From assembly GCA_036365515.1 (NCBI GenBank), contig CM070874.1, positions 47,243,083 through 47,307,082 of the forward strand: a DNA stretch of 64,000 bases. The letters run 5' to 3'. Both the position numbers and the translations under genes were made by a program. This DNA comes from Torymus aiolomorphi (taxonomy: Eukaryota; Arthropoda; Insecta; Hymenoptera; Torymidae). The notes below the pieces were generated by a model. It searched no databases, was not told the origin of the DNA, and saw only the letters and a program-made list of their open reading frames with translations. Below, one piece after another: positions 46,306-58,981 of this stretch (position 1 is its first letter; every line of letters starts with the position of its first letter).

Positions 46306-47540
46306 TGTGATTAGTGTCAAGCTACTTGCTTATATTGACTGATTGAAATACCGATCGATGGCCGATATATATAAAGCACGATAATCCCTTCTTACTCTTA
46401 TATTGGTTACTTTTTATGTTTTTTTTTTCTTATTTAACTCTCTGATAAGACTGTTACATGCATATTGTTTCAGCAGTTTTTAAAACTCTTGTTATTGCAT
46501 GCAGCTCATGCATATCAATTATACTTTTAAAAAATATTTAAAAACCGAATCGATCTCAATCGAACGAACCGGCTATGCTGATATCACCGATCATTTTGGA
46601 ATTTAAAGATGTTATTCGCCTGTAAATATGATTTGACATTTATTTTTTTATTTTTCGATTACACTACAATTGTGAACCTGAAAACGAAAAGAGGAACATA
46701 TAGCGCGATTTTGTCGGAGAAATATTGTCCAACGGCCTGAATTTGAATTTTGAGCAAATCTCATTTTTTAAAGTACAGGCGCGTAGAAAATTAAAATGCG
46801 TATTTTTCTGTGTAGAAATCAAATTTTGATCTTTATTAGTTTTATTAAAAATGGCAACAACCTGTTTTTTTTTCGAAAAAAAAAAAAAAATTTATGTACT
46901 TTTCTGTTCAACTCGCCAGAACTTCGTTCAGATCAAATATTTCTTCCAGAAATTTTGACATAATAAACTTTGGGATATTCCGCGTGTTATAAGCCTTAGC
47001 GAAATAATAGAGATTTTCATTGAATAAAATGGGGATTCTGGGGAAGTTTTCTGGAAAATTTCGTTCCTCTATGTATTTTTATATTTTGTTGTTAAAAAGT
47101 TGTAGCAGTTTTCGTGCACGCGTCGTACGTGTACCGCGGCGCGTGGCCTTTAAGGTGGCTCGAGCGGTCTAGAAGACCTAAAGCTATGAACATTTTTTAC
47201 AAAAATTTATTTACACATTCCAATCTGAAAACTGATATGACCGGAAAAAGGGTTCTTAACATAACAGAAAAAATTTTTGTTATAAAATTTCCAATGTTGC
47301 AAAAGTAGATTTTTTTCTACTCAAAAGAAATTCAATAAGTAAATATAATCTATTTGTTTTTCATTCAATTTTAATTTGCAAAGTCTCATTTTCTTCCTTG
47401 TTCAATTTCAAGGAGAGGTACAGATATAAAAATTGAAAAATTTTCAAAACCTGCAAAGTTATTTCCAATTGTTTGTAGAGTTATCACTGAATTTTATAAA
47501 CAATTGCATTTTACAAACTTTCCGCATTTTCTCTTTTTCT
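46306..47540. other. Upstream of the phosphatase gene
   Basis: AT-rich, no gene seen. TTGTAGCAGTTTTCGTGC...GGCGCGTGGCCTT near 47099-47152 recurs near 60191-60262, so it belongs to a dispersed repeat. Confidence 0.45.
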
Positions 47541-49385
47541 ATATATCGCACAGTGTTCTATTTTGAAAAAAAATGGACAAAATGAAAATCTCGTGAACGG
47601 ATATCGATAGCCAGATGAATCCAACTGCATTTTAAAGTTGAAGTAATGTACAATAAAGGAAAAATAGTCCAGTACTGATCATTTGACCCTGTGACCTTAG
47701 AAATGAAAAATGAAAGTCGAATAATTAACGAATTTTTGGCTTTTTCATTGTAGACTTTGTGGCTATCAATTTTTTCGATTAAAAAAATGTGTACTCCTGT
47801 AGTGTTTGATGCAAGGAATCCGAATTTGATGTCAGAATTGTCCTATCGCACACCAACTTGTTTTTAAAGCTGAAAACTCCATAAAAAATACGAAAAATTC
47901 ACCCTGGAAAAAATGGAATATTATTGAGTAATTTCGACTTCGGATTTGGATTCAGCTTATCATAATACATGGGTACACAAACGCAAGGCAACAAATTTGT
48001 AGGTTCATATATGAATTATTAAAATTTAAGGGTTATTCAAAAATTGCTTTTTTAGAATACGAAGAATTGCTTATTTTTTCGATGTTCTTGGAACTGTCAA
48101 GCATTAATCAATTAGCTTTTCAATGTGAAACCGCTAATCGTAAGCATTATTCTCGTATAATGTACTAACTCAAGTAATTGCAGCTTGTGCTACTGAATAT
48201 GGATCAATGTTGCCGTTCTGTTAAGGGGACAAGCCAGTGTTTTTTGCTACAAATTTTAAAAAATAAAAGTTTTTATTTGCATATTAATACAATTTATAAG
48301 TTTTTTTATGTGAAAAGTACTGGAATTAGCCTACATTTTGCACCCTACAAAACTTAAATATTTTCATTACTTCCTTAGTAACGGTCATGTAAAGACTAGA
48401 GGTAAAAAATGCCATTTTTTAATAACCCTTAAATTTTAATAATTCATATATGCACCTACAAATTTGTGTACTTGTATTTATGTACCCATGTATTTTGATT
48501 CGCTGAATCCGAATTTGAAGTCGAAATTACTCAATAATGCTCCATTTTTTAGGGTGAATTTTTCGTATTTATTATGGAATTTTCAGATTTAAAAACAAAT
48601 TGGTGTGCGATATGACAATTCTGACATCAAATTCGGATTCCTTGCATCAAACACTACAGGAGTACATATTTTTTTGATCGAAAAAATTGATAGCCAGAAA
48701 GTCTACAATGAAAAAGCCGAAAATACGTTATTTATTCGACTTTCATTTTTCATTTCCAAGGTCACAGGGTCAAATAATCAGTACTGGACTATTTTTCCTT
48801 TATTGTACATTACTTCAACTTTAAATTGCAGTTGAATTCATCCGGCTATCGATATCCGTTCGCGAGATATTTCATTTTGTCCATTTTTTTTCAAAATAGA
48901 ACACTGTGTATCGTCGCGCGGTACGAAGAAAAGCCAGTTTGGGTCCTCCTAGACGAAGAAAAGCCAGTTTGCGCCGTCCCAGACGAAGAAAAGCCAGTTT
49001 GACTTGTCTCAGACGAAAAAAAGCCAGTTTGCGCCGTTCCTGCGGAGGAAAAATCCTCCAACTGACTGCATCTAATCAATTACTAGTTATCTTATTATCT
49101 TGACTGATCATCTTTTTATCTTTTTAAAAAGATTTTTAATCTTTTTAGTTATTTGTTTATCTTTATCTTATCTTATTATCTGAAGGTTATCTATAAGATA
49201 CCAACTAAATGTTACTTTCGTTTGAGAAGTCAAACTGGCTTTTCTTCGTCTGGGAGGGCGCAAACTGGCTTTTCTTCGTATGGAAGGACCCAACTGGCTT
49301 TTCTTCGTCTTAGACGCGTTTTTGGCTTTTCTTCGCCTGTAACTTCCAAGTTAGCTTTTGTTCGTACTGCGCTACGATATATGTG
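47541..49385. mobile_element. Foldback element with minisatellite arms, carrying a nested Transib-like element
   Basis: ATATATCG at 47541-47548, continued after the nested element by TCGCGCGGTACGAAG, matches the complement at about 49360-49382. The arms are arrays of 29-31-bp units with the core GAAGAAAAGCCAGTTTG: about four forward (48915-49035) and about five inverted (49228-49365). No ORF. The arm structure recalls Foldback/Galileo-type elements. Confidence 0.65.
47549..48908. mobile_element. Transib-like non-autonomous foldback with CACAGTG ends
   Basis: A 1360-bp element with about 500-bp inverted arms. Both ends are CACAGTGTTCTATTTTGAAA, and it is flanked by a 5-bp TSD TATCG (47544-47548 and 48909-48913). 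Transib transposons make 5-bp TSDs and start CACWRTG, and CACAGTG is also the RAG heptamer. The central 350 bp (about 48060-48410) is not palindromic and has no ORF. Confidence 0.75.
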
Positions 49386-50125
49386 GCTTCCAGGAATAAC
49401 CACCTATCTCCACTTTTCATTATTTCGAGTAAATCGAGTTTTTAGTTTCGCATCGGTGTTTTAAATCAAGACAATTAATGAGATTTTAAATGCAACACTG
49501 CATGTATGAATACTAATTTAAATAACATATTTTTTACCATAATAACTAGACTAAATAGCGTTCATGTCTTAGAAAACGACTTTCACTTACGTTGTTATTC
49601 CGGGAATAAACAAAAATTTCAGTGGAGTTACGTCGGTTTTCCGGTCTCAATGGCAATTATATTGTTTTTTCCGTAACTATACATGATAAATATGAACTAT
49701 CGCTCACGGAAGCTTGTAGGGGCAAATGTGTGCACTCTTTCTAATACAGCTACCTTGCTATGGATACACTTATAAGAATAAGTAACGTATGTTATTTAAA
49801 AGTAAAGATCGTTTTTCCGGGATATTGGATGAAAAAAAGTGGAGTTATGAAACGGGGCTACGAAAAAAATTATTGTTATTTAATAATGATATTTTTAAAT
49901 TAAGTAACTATATTAAATTTGATTATAACGTTATTATTACTTAATTATGTATTGATTAATAAAAAAATGATAACGTGTATACGTCGTAGTGTGGCTGATG
50001 TATCAGTTTCGAAAAGTAAGTCTTTTATAGGTGAATGGTTATCAACGTCGACTGACGTGCCAAGGATCCCGTGTTCAATTCCCATCGTCTGCAAACATTT
50101 TTTAATTTTTAAATTTAATGTTTTT
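49386..50125. other. Intergenic with a weak tRNA-like segment
   Basis: AT-rich. 50030-50092 has a B-box-like GTGTTCAATTCCC preceded by AATGGTTATCAACG and followed by T-runs, perhaps a tRNA-derived relic. No gene seen. Confidence 0.35.
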
Positions 50126-50126
50126 C

Positions 50127-50129
<3 letters not shown>

Positions 50130-50179
<50 letters not shown>
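50130..50179. repeat. (TG)n microsatellite at the left edge of the 8-kb foldback
   Basis: Pure TG run directly abutting the ATCGACG terminus. A TA/TG run abuts the matching right terminus at 58256. Confidence 0.88.
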
Positions 50180-50182
<3 letters not shown>

Positions 50183-51171
50183 CGACGCTCCCTACGAAAA
50201 CTAGCACGATTCAGATTGCCACGAAGACTAGTCCATTTCAGCGTTGGCCGCGAAGACTAGCACGCCCCATTGATTTTCGTTGCCCACATAGCATGAAAGC
50301 TTCCTGGAAGTTTTATGAAAGCTTCCAAGAAAGATTCGGAATCTTACAGGAAGCTTACATGGAAGATTCCTGAAAGCTCAAAATGTCCGCCCTTTTTTCT
50401 CACAAAAAGCTTTCAGGAAAGATTCTATTAATCTTCCCAGAAAGCTTTCCGGGATCTTTCATCAAACTTTTAAAAGAGTAACTGGTAGCTTTGTGAAAGA
50501 TTTGTCAATCTTTATGGAAGCTTTCTTGAAAGAATACGGTAAGTTTACAGAGAATCTTTCAGCAAGACTTTAGTAAGGTAGCTGTAAAGATCCTTGTAAG
50601 GTTTTTGATAGATTTATTGAAATCTTTCAGAAAGCTTACATGAAAGATTCCTGTAAGTTTAAAATTCCGCCCAATTCTTTCTCGAAAGGATACGGTAAGT
50701 TTACAGGAAATCTTCCAATAAGACTTTAGTAAGGTAGCTGTAAAGATCCTTGTAAGGTTTTTGATAGATTTATTGAAATCTTTCAGAAAGCTTACATAAA
50801 AGATTCCTGTAAGCTTAAAATTCTGCCCAATTTACTGGCAAAAGCTTTAAAAAAAATCTATTAATATTTCCGGAAAACTTTCCAGGACCTTTCATCAAGT
50901 TTTTAAAAGAGTAACTGGAAGCTTTGTGAAAGATTTGTCAATCTTTCAGAAAGATTCTACGAAACATTCTAGTAAATCTTTCAAGAAACCTTTCACGAAC
51001 CTTTTTTCAAGTTCTTGAAAGATTACTTTGGAACTTAAAGCCATACATATTACATACAATACTCTAAAGTATAAACTATTACAATTCTCGCATATTATTT
51101 AGAATTTATTACTATATTAATCGCAATTTTTTCATCGCAGAAAAAATTTTACATAAAATTTTTTGACCTAA

Positions 51172-51242
51172 CTGGGAATCGAACCTACAACCCTTGGGTT
51201 ACTACGCACGCATGCTATCCGTTACGCTATCGCTCGCTTGAA
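51172..51242 (-). repeat. tRNA-derived sequence with intact A and B boxes
   Basis: Minus strand carries TAGCGTAACGGATAGC (A-box-like) and GGTTCGATTCCC (B box) about 30 nt apart, within AGCGAGCGATAGCG...CAGTTAGGTC. A full cloverleaf acceptor stem is not evident, so this is more likely a tRNA-derived SINE or tRNA relic than a working tRNA gene. Confidence 0.5.
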
Positions 51243-52447
51243 GGAGTTGGAACATTTTCATCCAAATAAGGTGCACTATCTACGATTATTCAATTGTTAT
51301 TAAATAATATCATACATACATACCTAACATACATGTTATTATTCGATTATATTCATCTAAAATATTAATGGCTTTAAAATGGCCATGTAAAATACTGAAA
51401 CGATACCTACCTTACCGGCACCTAAGTTTTATTTTTTTATCGTATTTAAACAAAAATTTCAGAGAAAAGCGCTCTTTTACGGAAATCCAACGCTTTTTCC
51501 TAAAGTTTGTGTTTAGATGTAATAAAAAAAATAAAATTTTGGTGCCGATAAGCTAGGGATCTACGTTTGAGTTGAACATGGCCTCAAAGTTAAAACGGTA
51601 TTATAAAATCAAGTTTCAATTAAAATATTATAAAATCAATTATAAATGTATTAAAATATTATCAAATTTACTTTATTTATATTTGCTTATATTCTATATG
51701 TTTAATATAAATGGATAAAGAAATTTTTCAATTCATTAAAAAAGCATAATTTTGTTCTAAGTTGATGAAATCTTTAAATCTATATTTTCAACTCAAAAAT
51801 AACTTCAAAATAGTCTCAAAAGAGATGAAAAGAGAGGGGATTAAACATATTGCAAGAATATGTGTTTATATTAGATGCATCTTTAAGATGAAATGGCGAA
51901 AAAGTTATTTACAATTCATATAACTATTATGTATTTAGAAAAAGTTGTTACTTTTTCAAATCACATTTTTAAGACCAAAATAACTCGTGAGTAGTTATAA
52001 ATACATAATTTATAATGAAATTAACTGTACTTTAAGAATATCGGTATCCATTTTCTATACCTGAAGAACCAATTAAAAAGAAAATTATTTCTGAAACAAA
52101 AAATTTTGGCAAAATTGTTATTTCATCAAAATAAGACCTTATTGTCATTCATTTGACTCCAAAATTTAATCAGTTCTGAGTTAAGACATACGTAAGATGC
52201 ATGCAAAAGTTCAGCTCATTACGTCTATCCGTTCAAGAGTTATGCTGGGGACAAAATTTCGTTTCATAAATTCATACATACATACATTTTTTTAAAACCT
52301 ATTATTCTGACTCAGAAAGCTCAAAAACATCGAAATTCATCAAAATCTCTGTTTTGAAAATTTTCACTATTACAACGCTTTCTCTTTGAGAAATAAATAT
52401 AGTGTCAATAGGGAGAAATAAAATTCGTATACTGAATATATTTTAGC

Positions 52448-52810
52448 ACTCCGTGCGCAAAGCTCGACTTCGCACACGCTCAAATAAAAAAGCATATGCT
52501 AAATCAAGCTTTGTACACGTCGTATACAAAAATACGGTTCGATACGCGAGCGAGAAGGTGATTTTAACCTTGTGTGACCTTTTCACCCTAGCTTCGCTCA
52601 GGTGCAAACGTCCACACTAGGATAAAATCACTTTGACGCACTAGCATCGAAATTTATCTGTATTATTTTGACTCTCCGTGCGCAAAGCGCGATTTCGCGC
52701 ACGCTTGTTTTTTGAATGAAAAAGCATACGCTAAATCAAGCTTTGTACACATCGTGTCAAAAGATACTGTTCGATACACAAGCGAAAAGGTGCACGCGTT
52801 AGTATCAAAC
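52448..52810. repeat. Dispersed repeat, copies 2 and 3
   Basis: Two adjacent related blocks (CTCCGTGCGCAAAGC...CAAGCTTTGTACACRTCGT) matching 42226-42450. Confidence 0.6.
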
Positions 52811-53329
52811 TGTACTATTTCTAAACAAAGAAAATATTAACTTTAATTATTAATTTTAAACATTCATTTGGAAAAACACGTCTTCCTTTTATGCAAATAC
52901 AATACTCAGAATTCATTTGGCAATTCTTATGAGAGTACTATTATGAGAGATAATTGTTGAAAAATTGGATCAAAATGACAAAAATGCAGATTCCTACTTA
53001 TCAACATTAAAATTATTTTTAATTAAAAAGTTTTTAAACAGTTTTTTGGAAAACCACAATTTTAACGCCCTCCTTATATTTAAATACTATACATAGAATT
53101 ATTTTATAGCCATTCTATTATAATTTTGATAAAGTATACTCGTTGATGTCGGTATCCAACATCTCCTTAAAGCATTCATTTTTGGAATATTTTATTAAGG
53201 GTTCCCGAAATCTTTCTAAAGCTTTCACGAAATGTTGCTCAGTTGCATAGGTGGAATTTTTTGTTATTCCATTAAACTTACGGCAAGCTTTCGCGGAACC
53301 TTACCAGAATATGTTACGGTTCCAGTAAT

Positions 53330-56300
53330 CTTTGACTTATTGTCAAACGTGTCACTGCAATCTTTTATGAAAGGTTCTATTTATGTTGAGTAAAATCTTC
53401 CCTGGGGGTATTCATAAATCTTTTTTAAAAGTTTTTCGGAAGATTTGCAATGAATGTTATAGTTCGATCTTTCACTAAGCTTACTGTAACCCTTCTGGTT
53501 ACCTTTCATGATAGATTCCAGTATTCATGAATCTTTCTCAAAAATTTTTCAGAAGATTTGCAATTTATGTTCCAGTTTATCTTTCAGTAAGCTTACTGTT
53601 ACCTTTCTAGTTATCTTCCATGAAAAATTCAAGTATCTGTTATTAGAATGTTTCATGGAAGATTCTGGAAACCTTTCAAAAGCTTTCATGGAATGTTACT
53701 GAATCGCACATTTGGAATTTTTTTTGTCTGGTTCCACAAAACTTACGGGAAGCTTTCATGAACATTGCAAGGCAACGCGACTGGGGAGTTTCGCCGGAAC
53801 CTTCCATTAGGCTTTTCCATTATTTTTCGGTAATCATGCTAACTAATCTTTCATGCAAGATTTTATTGATGTTTAGTAGAATCTTCCCTGAAAGTATTCA
53901 GTAATCTCTTTCAAAAGGCTTTTGGAAGATTTTTAATCAATTTTCCAGTTGAATCTTTCAGTAAGCTTACTGTAACCTTTCTATTTATCTTTCATGAAAG
54001 ATTCCAGTATCAATTCTGAGAATGTTTCATGTAAGGTTCCGGAACCCTTTCAAAAGCTTTCATTGTATATGGTCGAGTCTTATAGTTCGAATCTTTTTGT
54101 TGATTCCGTTAAACTTACGCGAAGCTTCCGTGTAACATTGCAAGGTAACGCTACTGGAAAGTTCCGTGGGAACCTTCCATTAAGCTTTACGCATTATTTT
54201 TCGATAATCTTTTATTCATGCTCACTGCAATCTTTCATGGCAGATTTCATTTAGGTATAATGGAATCTTCCCTGAAAGTATTTATAAATCTTTTTCAAAA
54301 AGTTTTTGGAAAATTTGAAATCAATGTTCCAGTTTAATCTTTCAGAAAGCTTACTGTAACCTTTATAGTTCTCTTTCATGAAAGATTCCAGTATCAATTA
54401 TTAGAATGTTTCATGAAAGATTCTGTCAGCTTTTCAAAAGCTTTCGTGTAATGTTACTCTGGTGAATAGTTAGAATCATTTGGTTGTTTTTGCGAATCTT
54501 ACGGGAAGCTTTCGTGGAACATTGCAACGTAACGCTACTGGCTTTACGCATTATTTTTCGGTAATACTTTGTTCATGCTTACTGTAATCTTCCATGAAAG
54601 GTTCCACTTATGTATAGTGGAATCTTCCCCGAAAGTATTAATGAATCTTTTTCAAAAGTTTTTCGGAAGATTTGCAAGAAATGTTCCATTCTAATCTTTC
54701 AGTAAGCTTACTGTAACCTTTCTCATTACTTTTCATGAAAGAGCCCGTATCGATTCTGAGAAGGTTACATGTAAGGATCCGGGAACCTTTCAAAACCTTT
54801 CATGGAATGTTACGCGAGTCTTATAATTGGAATCTTTTTTGTTGATTCCGTCAAACTTACGGAAAGCTTTCGTGAAACATTTCCAGGTATTGCCACTGAG
54901 AGCTTCAGCTGGAGCCTTCCATTAATCTTTTCGCATTATTTTTCGGTAATCTTTTGTTCATGCTTACTGCAATCTTTCATGAGAAGTTCCATTTTTGTTT
55001 AGTCGAATGTTCCCGGAACGCATTCATCAATCTTTCTCAAAAGTTTTTCGGAAGATTTGCAAGAAATGTTCCTGTTCAATCTTTCAGTAAGCTTACTGTA
55101 ATCTTTCTAGTTATCTTTCATGGAAGACTCCAGTATCGATTCTTAGAATGTTTCATGGTGGATGTCGGTAACCTTTCAAAAACTTTCATGGCATGTTACG
55201 AATTTTTTTGGTTGGTTTCCGAAAACTTACGGGAAGCTTTCGTGGAGCATTGCAAGGTAACGCTACTGGTAAGTTTTGCCGGAACCTTCCTTTAAGCTCT
55301 TTGCATTATTTTTCGGTAATCTTTCATTCATGCTTACTGACACCTTTCATGAAAGGTTCTATTTATGTTCAGTGGAATCTTTACTGCAAGGATTTGGGAA
55401 TCTCCTTTGCAATCTTAGCGTAAGCTTTCAACAAAGATAACGGTGTAATCTTCCCAAAAGCTTGCCGTAATATTGTTTCCTTTCGTGAAGGATTCCTGGA
55501 TTGATCCCTGCAAGGTCTTGGGAATCTCTTTTGCAATATTAGCGTAAGCTTTCAGCAAAGATAACAGTGTAATCTTTCTAAAAACTTACTGTAATATTGC
55601 TGTTCCCTTTCGTGAATGATTCCTGAATTGATTCCTGAAATATTTCACGTAAGATTCCCGTAGGCTTTCCAGAAGCTTACGTGTAATATTCGTCGAAAGG
55701 ACATTTGGCAATCTTGATTGTAATATTGCTTTAACATTCCGGGAAGCTTACAAGAAAGCTTACAATGAAATCTATCTGAAAGTTTCAGTTATCTTTTAGA
55801 AAGGTTGAGGAAAGCTTCCATTCGAATATTTCTTGAATCTTTCACTGGGAAGCTTTCATGCTATGTGCAGAAAGATTTCAGTATCGATTCTTAGAATTTT
55901 TCATCGTGGGTGTCAGCAAGCTTTCAAAAACATTAATGGAATGTTACGGGATCTCATAGTTGGAATTTTTTGGTTGGTTTCCGAAGATGTACCAGAAGCT
56001 TTCGTAGAACATTGCTAGGTAATGCTACTGGAATGTTTCGTGGGAACCTTCCATTATGTTTTTCGCATTATTTTTCGGTAATGTTGCATTCATGCTTATT
56101 GCAATCTTTCATGAAAGGTTCCATTTATGTTTAGTGCAATCTTTCCTGAAAGTATTCATCAATCTTTTTCAAAAGTTTTTCGGAAGATTTGCAAGAAATG
56201 TACCAGTTCAATCTTTCAGTAAGCTTAATTTAACCTTTCTAGTTATCTTTCATGAAAAATTCCAGTATCGATTCTTAGAATGGTTCATGGTCGATGTTGG

Positions 56301-56560
56301 CAACCTTTCAAAAACTTTCATGGAATGTTACGGAATCGCATAGTTGGAATTTTTTCGGTTGGTTCGCTTAAACTTACGGGAAGCTTTTGTGGAGCATTGG
56401 AAGTTAACGCTACTGGAATGTTTCACGGGAACCTTCCATTAAGTTTTTCGCATTATTTCTCGATAATATTGCATTCATGCTTATTGCAATCTTTCATGAA
56501 AGGTTCTATTTATGTTTAGTGGAATTTTTCCTGCAAGTATTTGGGAATCTCTTTGGTAAT
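53330..56560. repeat. Higher-order repeat of about 370 bp
   Basis: The landmark CATGCTTACTGCAATCTTTC (with variants) recurs at about 54218, 54575, 54960, 55330, 56093 and 56476, with weaker copies from about 53346. Spacings are mostly 357-385 bp. Units contain repeated AAAGATTCCAGTATC, AGCTTACTGTAACCTTTC and related words. The short ORFs here are by-products of the repeat. Confidence 0.7.
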
Positions 56561-57665
56561 CTTAGCTTAAACTTTCAAGAAAGATAACAGTGTAATCTTC
56601 CCGAAAGTTTACCGTAATATTGTTGTTTCCTTTTGTGAACGATTCCTGTATTGATACCTGCAAGGATTTGCGAATCTCTTTTGCAATCTTACAGTAAGCT
56701 TTCAACAAAGGTAACAGTCTAATCTTCCGAAAAGCTTGCTGTAATATTGTAGTTTCCTTTCGTGAAAGATGCCTGTATTAATCCCTGCAAGGATTTGGTA
56801 ATCTTTTCTGCAATCTTAGCGTAAGCTTTCAACAAAGATAACATATAATCTTCCCAAAAGCTTACTGTAATATTGCTGTTTCCTTTTTTGAAAGATTCCT
56901 GTATTGAGCCCTGCAAGGATTTGGGAAGCTCTTTTTCAATCTTAGCGTTAGCTTTCAACAAAGATAACAGTGTAATATTTCCAAAAGCTTACTGTAATAT
57001 TGCATTTTCCTTTCGTGAAAGATTCCTGTATTGATCCCTGCAAGGATTTGGGAATCTCTTTGGTAATCATAGCGTAAGCTTTCAAAAAAGATAACAGTGT
57101 AATATTTCTAAAAGCTTACCGTAATATTGCTGTTTCCTTTTGTGAACGATTCCTGTATTGATCCCTGCAAGCATTTGGGAATCTCTTTTGCAATCTTACA
57201 GTAAGCTTTCAACAAAGGTAACAGTCTAATCTTCCGAAAAGCTTGCTGTAATATTGTAGTTTCCTTTCGTGAAAGATGCCTGTATTAATCCCTGCAAGGA
57301 TTTGGTAATATTTTCTGCAATCTTAGCGTAAGCTTTCAACTAAGATAACAGTATAATCTTCCCAAAAGCTTACTGTAATATTGCTGTTTCCTTTTTTGAA
57401 AGATTCCTGTATTGATCCCTGCAAGGATTTGGGAAGCTCTTTTTCAATCTTAGCGTTAGCTTTCAACAAAGATAACAGTGTAATATTCCCAAAAGCTTAC
57501 TGTAATATTGCATTTTCCTTTCGTGAAAGATTCCTGTATTGATCCCTGCAAGGATTTGGGAATCTCTTTGGTAATCTTAGCGTAAGCTTTCAAAAAAGAT
57601 AACAGTGTAATCTTTCTAAAAGCTTACTGTAATATTGCTGTTTCCTTTCGTGAATGATTCCTGTA
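56520..57665. repeat. Repeat of about 120 bp arranged in a 507-bp higher-order unit
   Basis: TCCCTGCAAGGATTTGGGAA...AAGCTTACTGTAATATTG recurs about every 120-125 bp. A block of about four units starting TCCTTTTGTGAACGATTCCT at 56628 is repeated at 57135, indicating a recent tandem duplication. Confidence 0.7.
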
Positions 57666-57959
57666 TTGATTCTTGGAATATTTCACGTAAGATTCCCGTA
57701 AGCTTTCTAGAAGCTTTCATGTAATATTCGTCGAAAGGACATTTAGCAATCTTGATTGTAATATTGCTTTAACCTTCCGGGAAGCTTACAAGAAACCTTA
57801 CAATGGAATCTATCTGAAAGTTTCAATTATCTTTTAAAAAGGTTGATGAAAGCTTCCATTGGAATATTTCTTGAATCTTTCACTGGGAAGCTTTCATGCT
57901 ATGTGGGTGAAGACTAGCCCGATCCTCTTTATTGCGGCGAAGACTAGCACATTCCACTG

Positions 57960-58250
57960 CCTCTTATGTAAATTAACACGGTGACGCGAAGTGCTAGTTT
58001 TCGCGGCAAGCTTGCGAATCGTCTTACTTTTCATCGCAAACTCGTGAACCGTGCTACTTTTCGTCGCAATCTTACGAATTGTACTATTATTCGGCGCAAA
58101 CTCGTAAATGATGCTAGTTTTCGCGGCAACCTCGCGAATTGTACTAGTATTCGCGGTAAAGTCGTGAGTTATGCTAGTTTTCGTTACAGTTTTCTGAAAT
58201 GTGCTAGTCTTCGTGAGGATGCCAAAAAAGGTGCTAGTTTTCGTAGGGAC
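57960..58250. repeat. Minisatellite with CTAGTTTTCG core
   Basis: About seven units of roughly 34 bp (TGCTAGTTTTCG plus a variable CGCGAATTG-type part). The array lies inverted relative to 58560-58790. Confidence 0.7.
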
Positions 58251-58255
58251 CGTCG

Positions 58256-58286
<31 letters not shown>

Positions 58287-58559
58287 ATGTGACACTTAAA
58301 ATTATAAAATGTGTGTATTTGTTAAATAAAAGTAATAACATTTAAACATTTAAATAATAATATCCAGGTATATAAGTATATAGAAAAAAAGAAAGTGCGC
58401 AAAGCAGCGAATTGAAAATTTTTTGTAAATCTTAAAAAGTACTATTTAAAATAGTAAAAATTCCAAAAGACGGGTGTATCTCAAGCGCTACTATTGAAAA
58501 TAATAAATTTTCTTATTAAAATATTAAATTTTACACAAAAATTTTTCTCTGTGCACGTT

Positions 58560-58800
58560 TCGTAAAACTGCAACGAAAACTAGCATTATTCACGATTTTG
58601 CTCCGAATACCAGTACAATAATTGTAGCGAGATTGTACCGAAAACTAGCATCATTCACGAGTTTGTGTCGAATAATAAGTAGTACAATTCGCGAGATTGT
58701 GACGAAAAGTAGCACGTTCCGCGAGTTCGCAACAAAAAGTAACGAGATTCACAAGATTGCGGCAGAAACTAGCACTTCACGCGTGACCGCTAATTTTCGA
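58560..58800. repeat. Minisatellite with CGAAAACTAGC core, inverted copy
   Basis: About six degenerate units (GAAAACTAGCATYATTCACGA-type) in the opposite orientation to the array ending at 58250, outside the TA/TG-bounded element. Confidence 0.62.
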
Positions 58801-58981
58801 ATGAGAATCAATAATTCTTTTTCTTCTTGCTTATAAATTAACTCCTTATTTTTCTTCTTGATCTTCTATGTCTTGGAAAAGTTCGTAATGAATATAAAGA
58901 AAACCATGATAAATTCACAATAAATTCTTTTGAAAAAACTAAAATGCAATGTCGGTAATGTAGATGTCCTTTTATCCTTTG

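Larger units (their letters stand above)
50180..58256. mobile_element. Giant foldback-like element of about 8 kb
   Basis: The left end ATCGACGCTCCCTACGAAAA and the right end (complement of ATCGACGGTCCCTACGAAAA) are inverted. Each is followed inward by CGAARACTAGCAC tandem units (50190-50275; 57900-58250), then CCACATAGCATGAAAGCTTC, then long arrays built around GAAAGCTT (left 50290-51010, right 53150-57895). The unequal centre (about 51040-53150) is AT-rich, with a tRNA-like segment and a dispersed repeat. No ORF with coding character. Autonomous functions are absent; the family is unknown, with Foldback-like architecture. Confidence 0.6.

Noticed and set aside
48915..49365. CRISPR-like array of repeats of about 30 bp
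   Set aside because: Nuclear insect DNA, units are contiguous and degenerate, and half are inverted; a minisatellite in foldback arms.
49919..50373. ORFs across the TG repeat
   Set aside because: Cys/Val runs come from the TG microsatellite; no coding features.
53508..56961. Small ORFs of 60-113 codons repeated along the region
   Set aside because: They recur with the 370-bp and 120-bp repeat units and have no conserved protein signal beyond the repeat.
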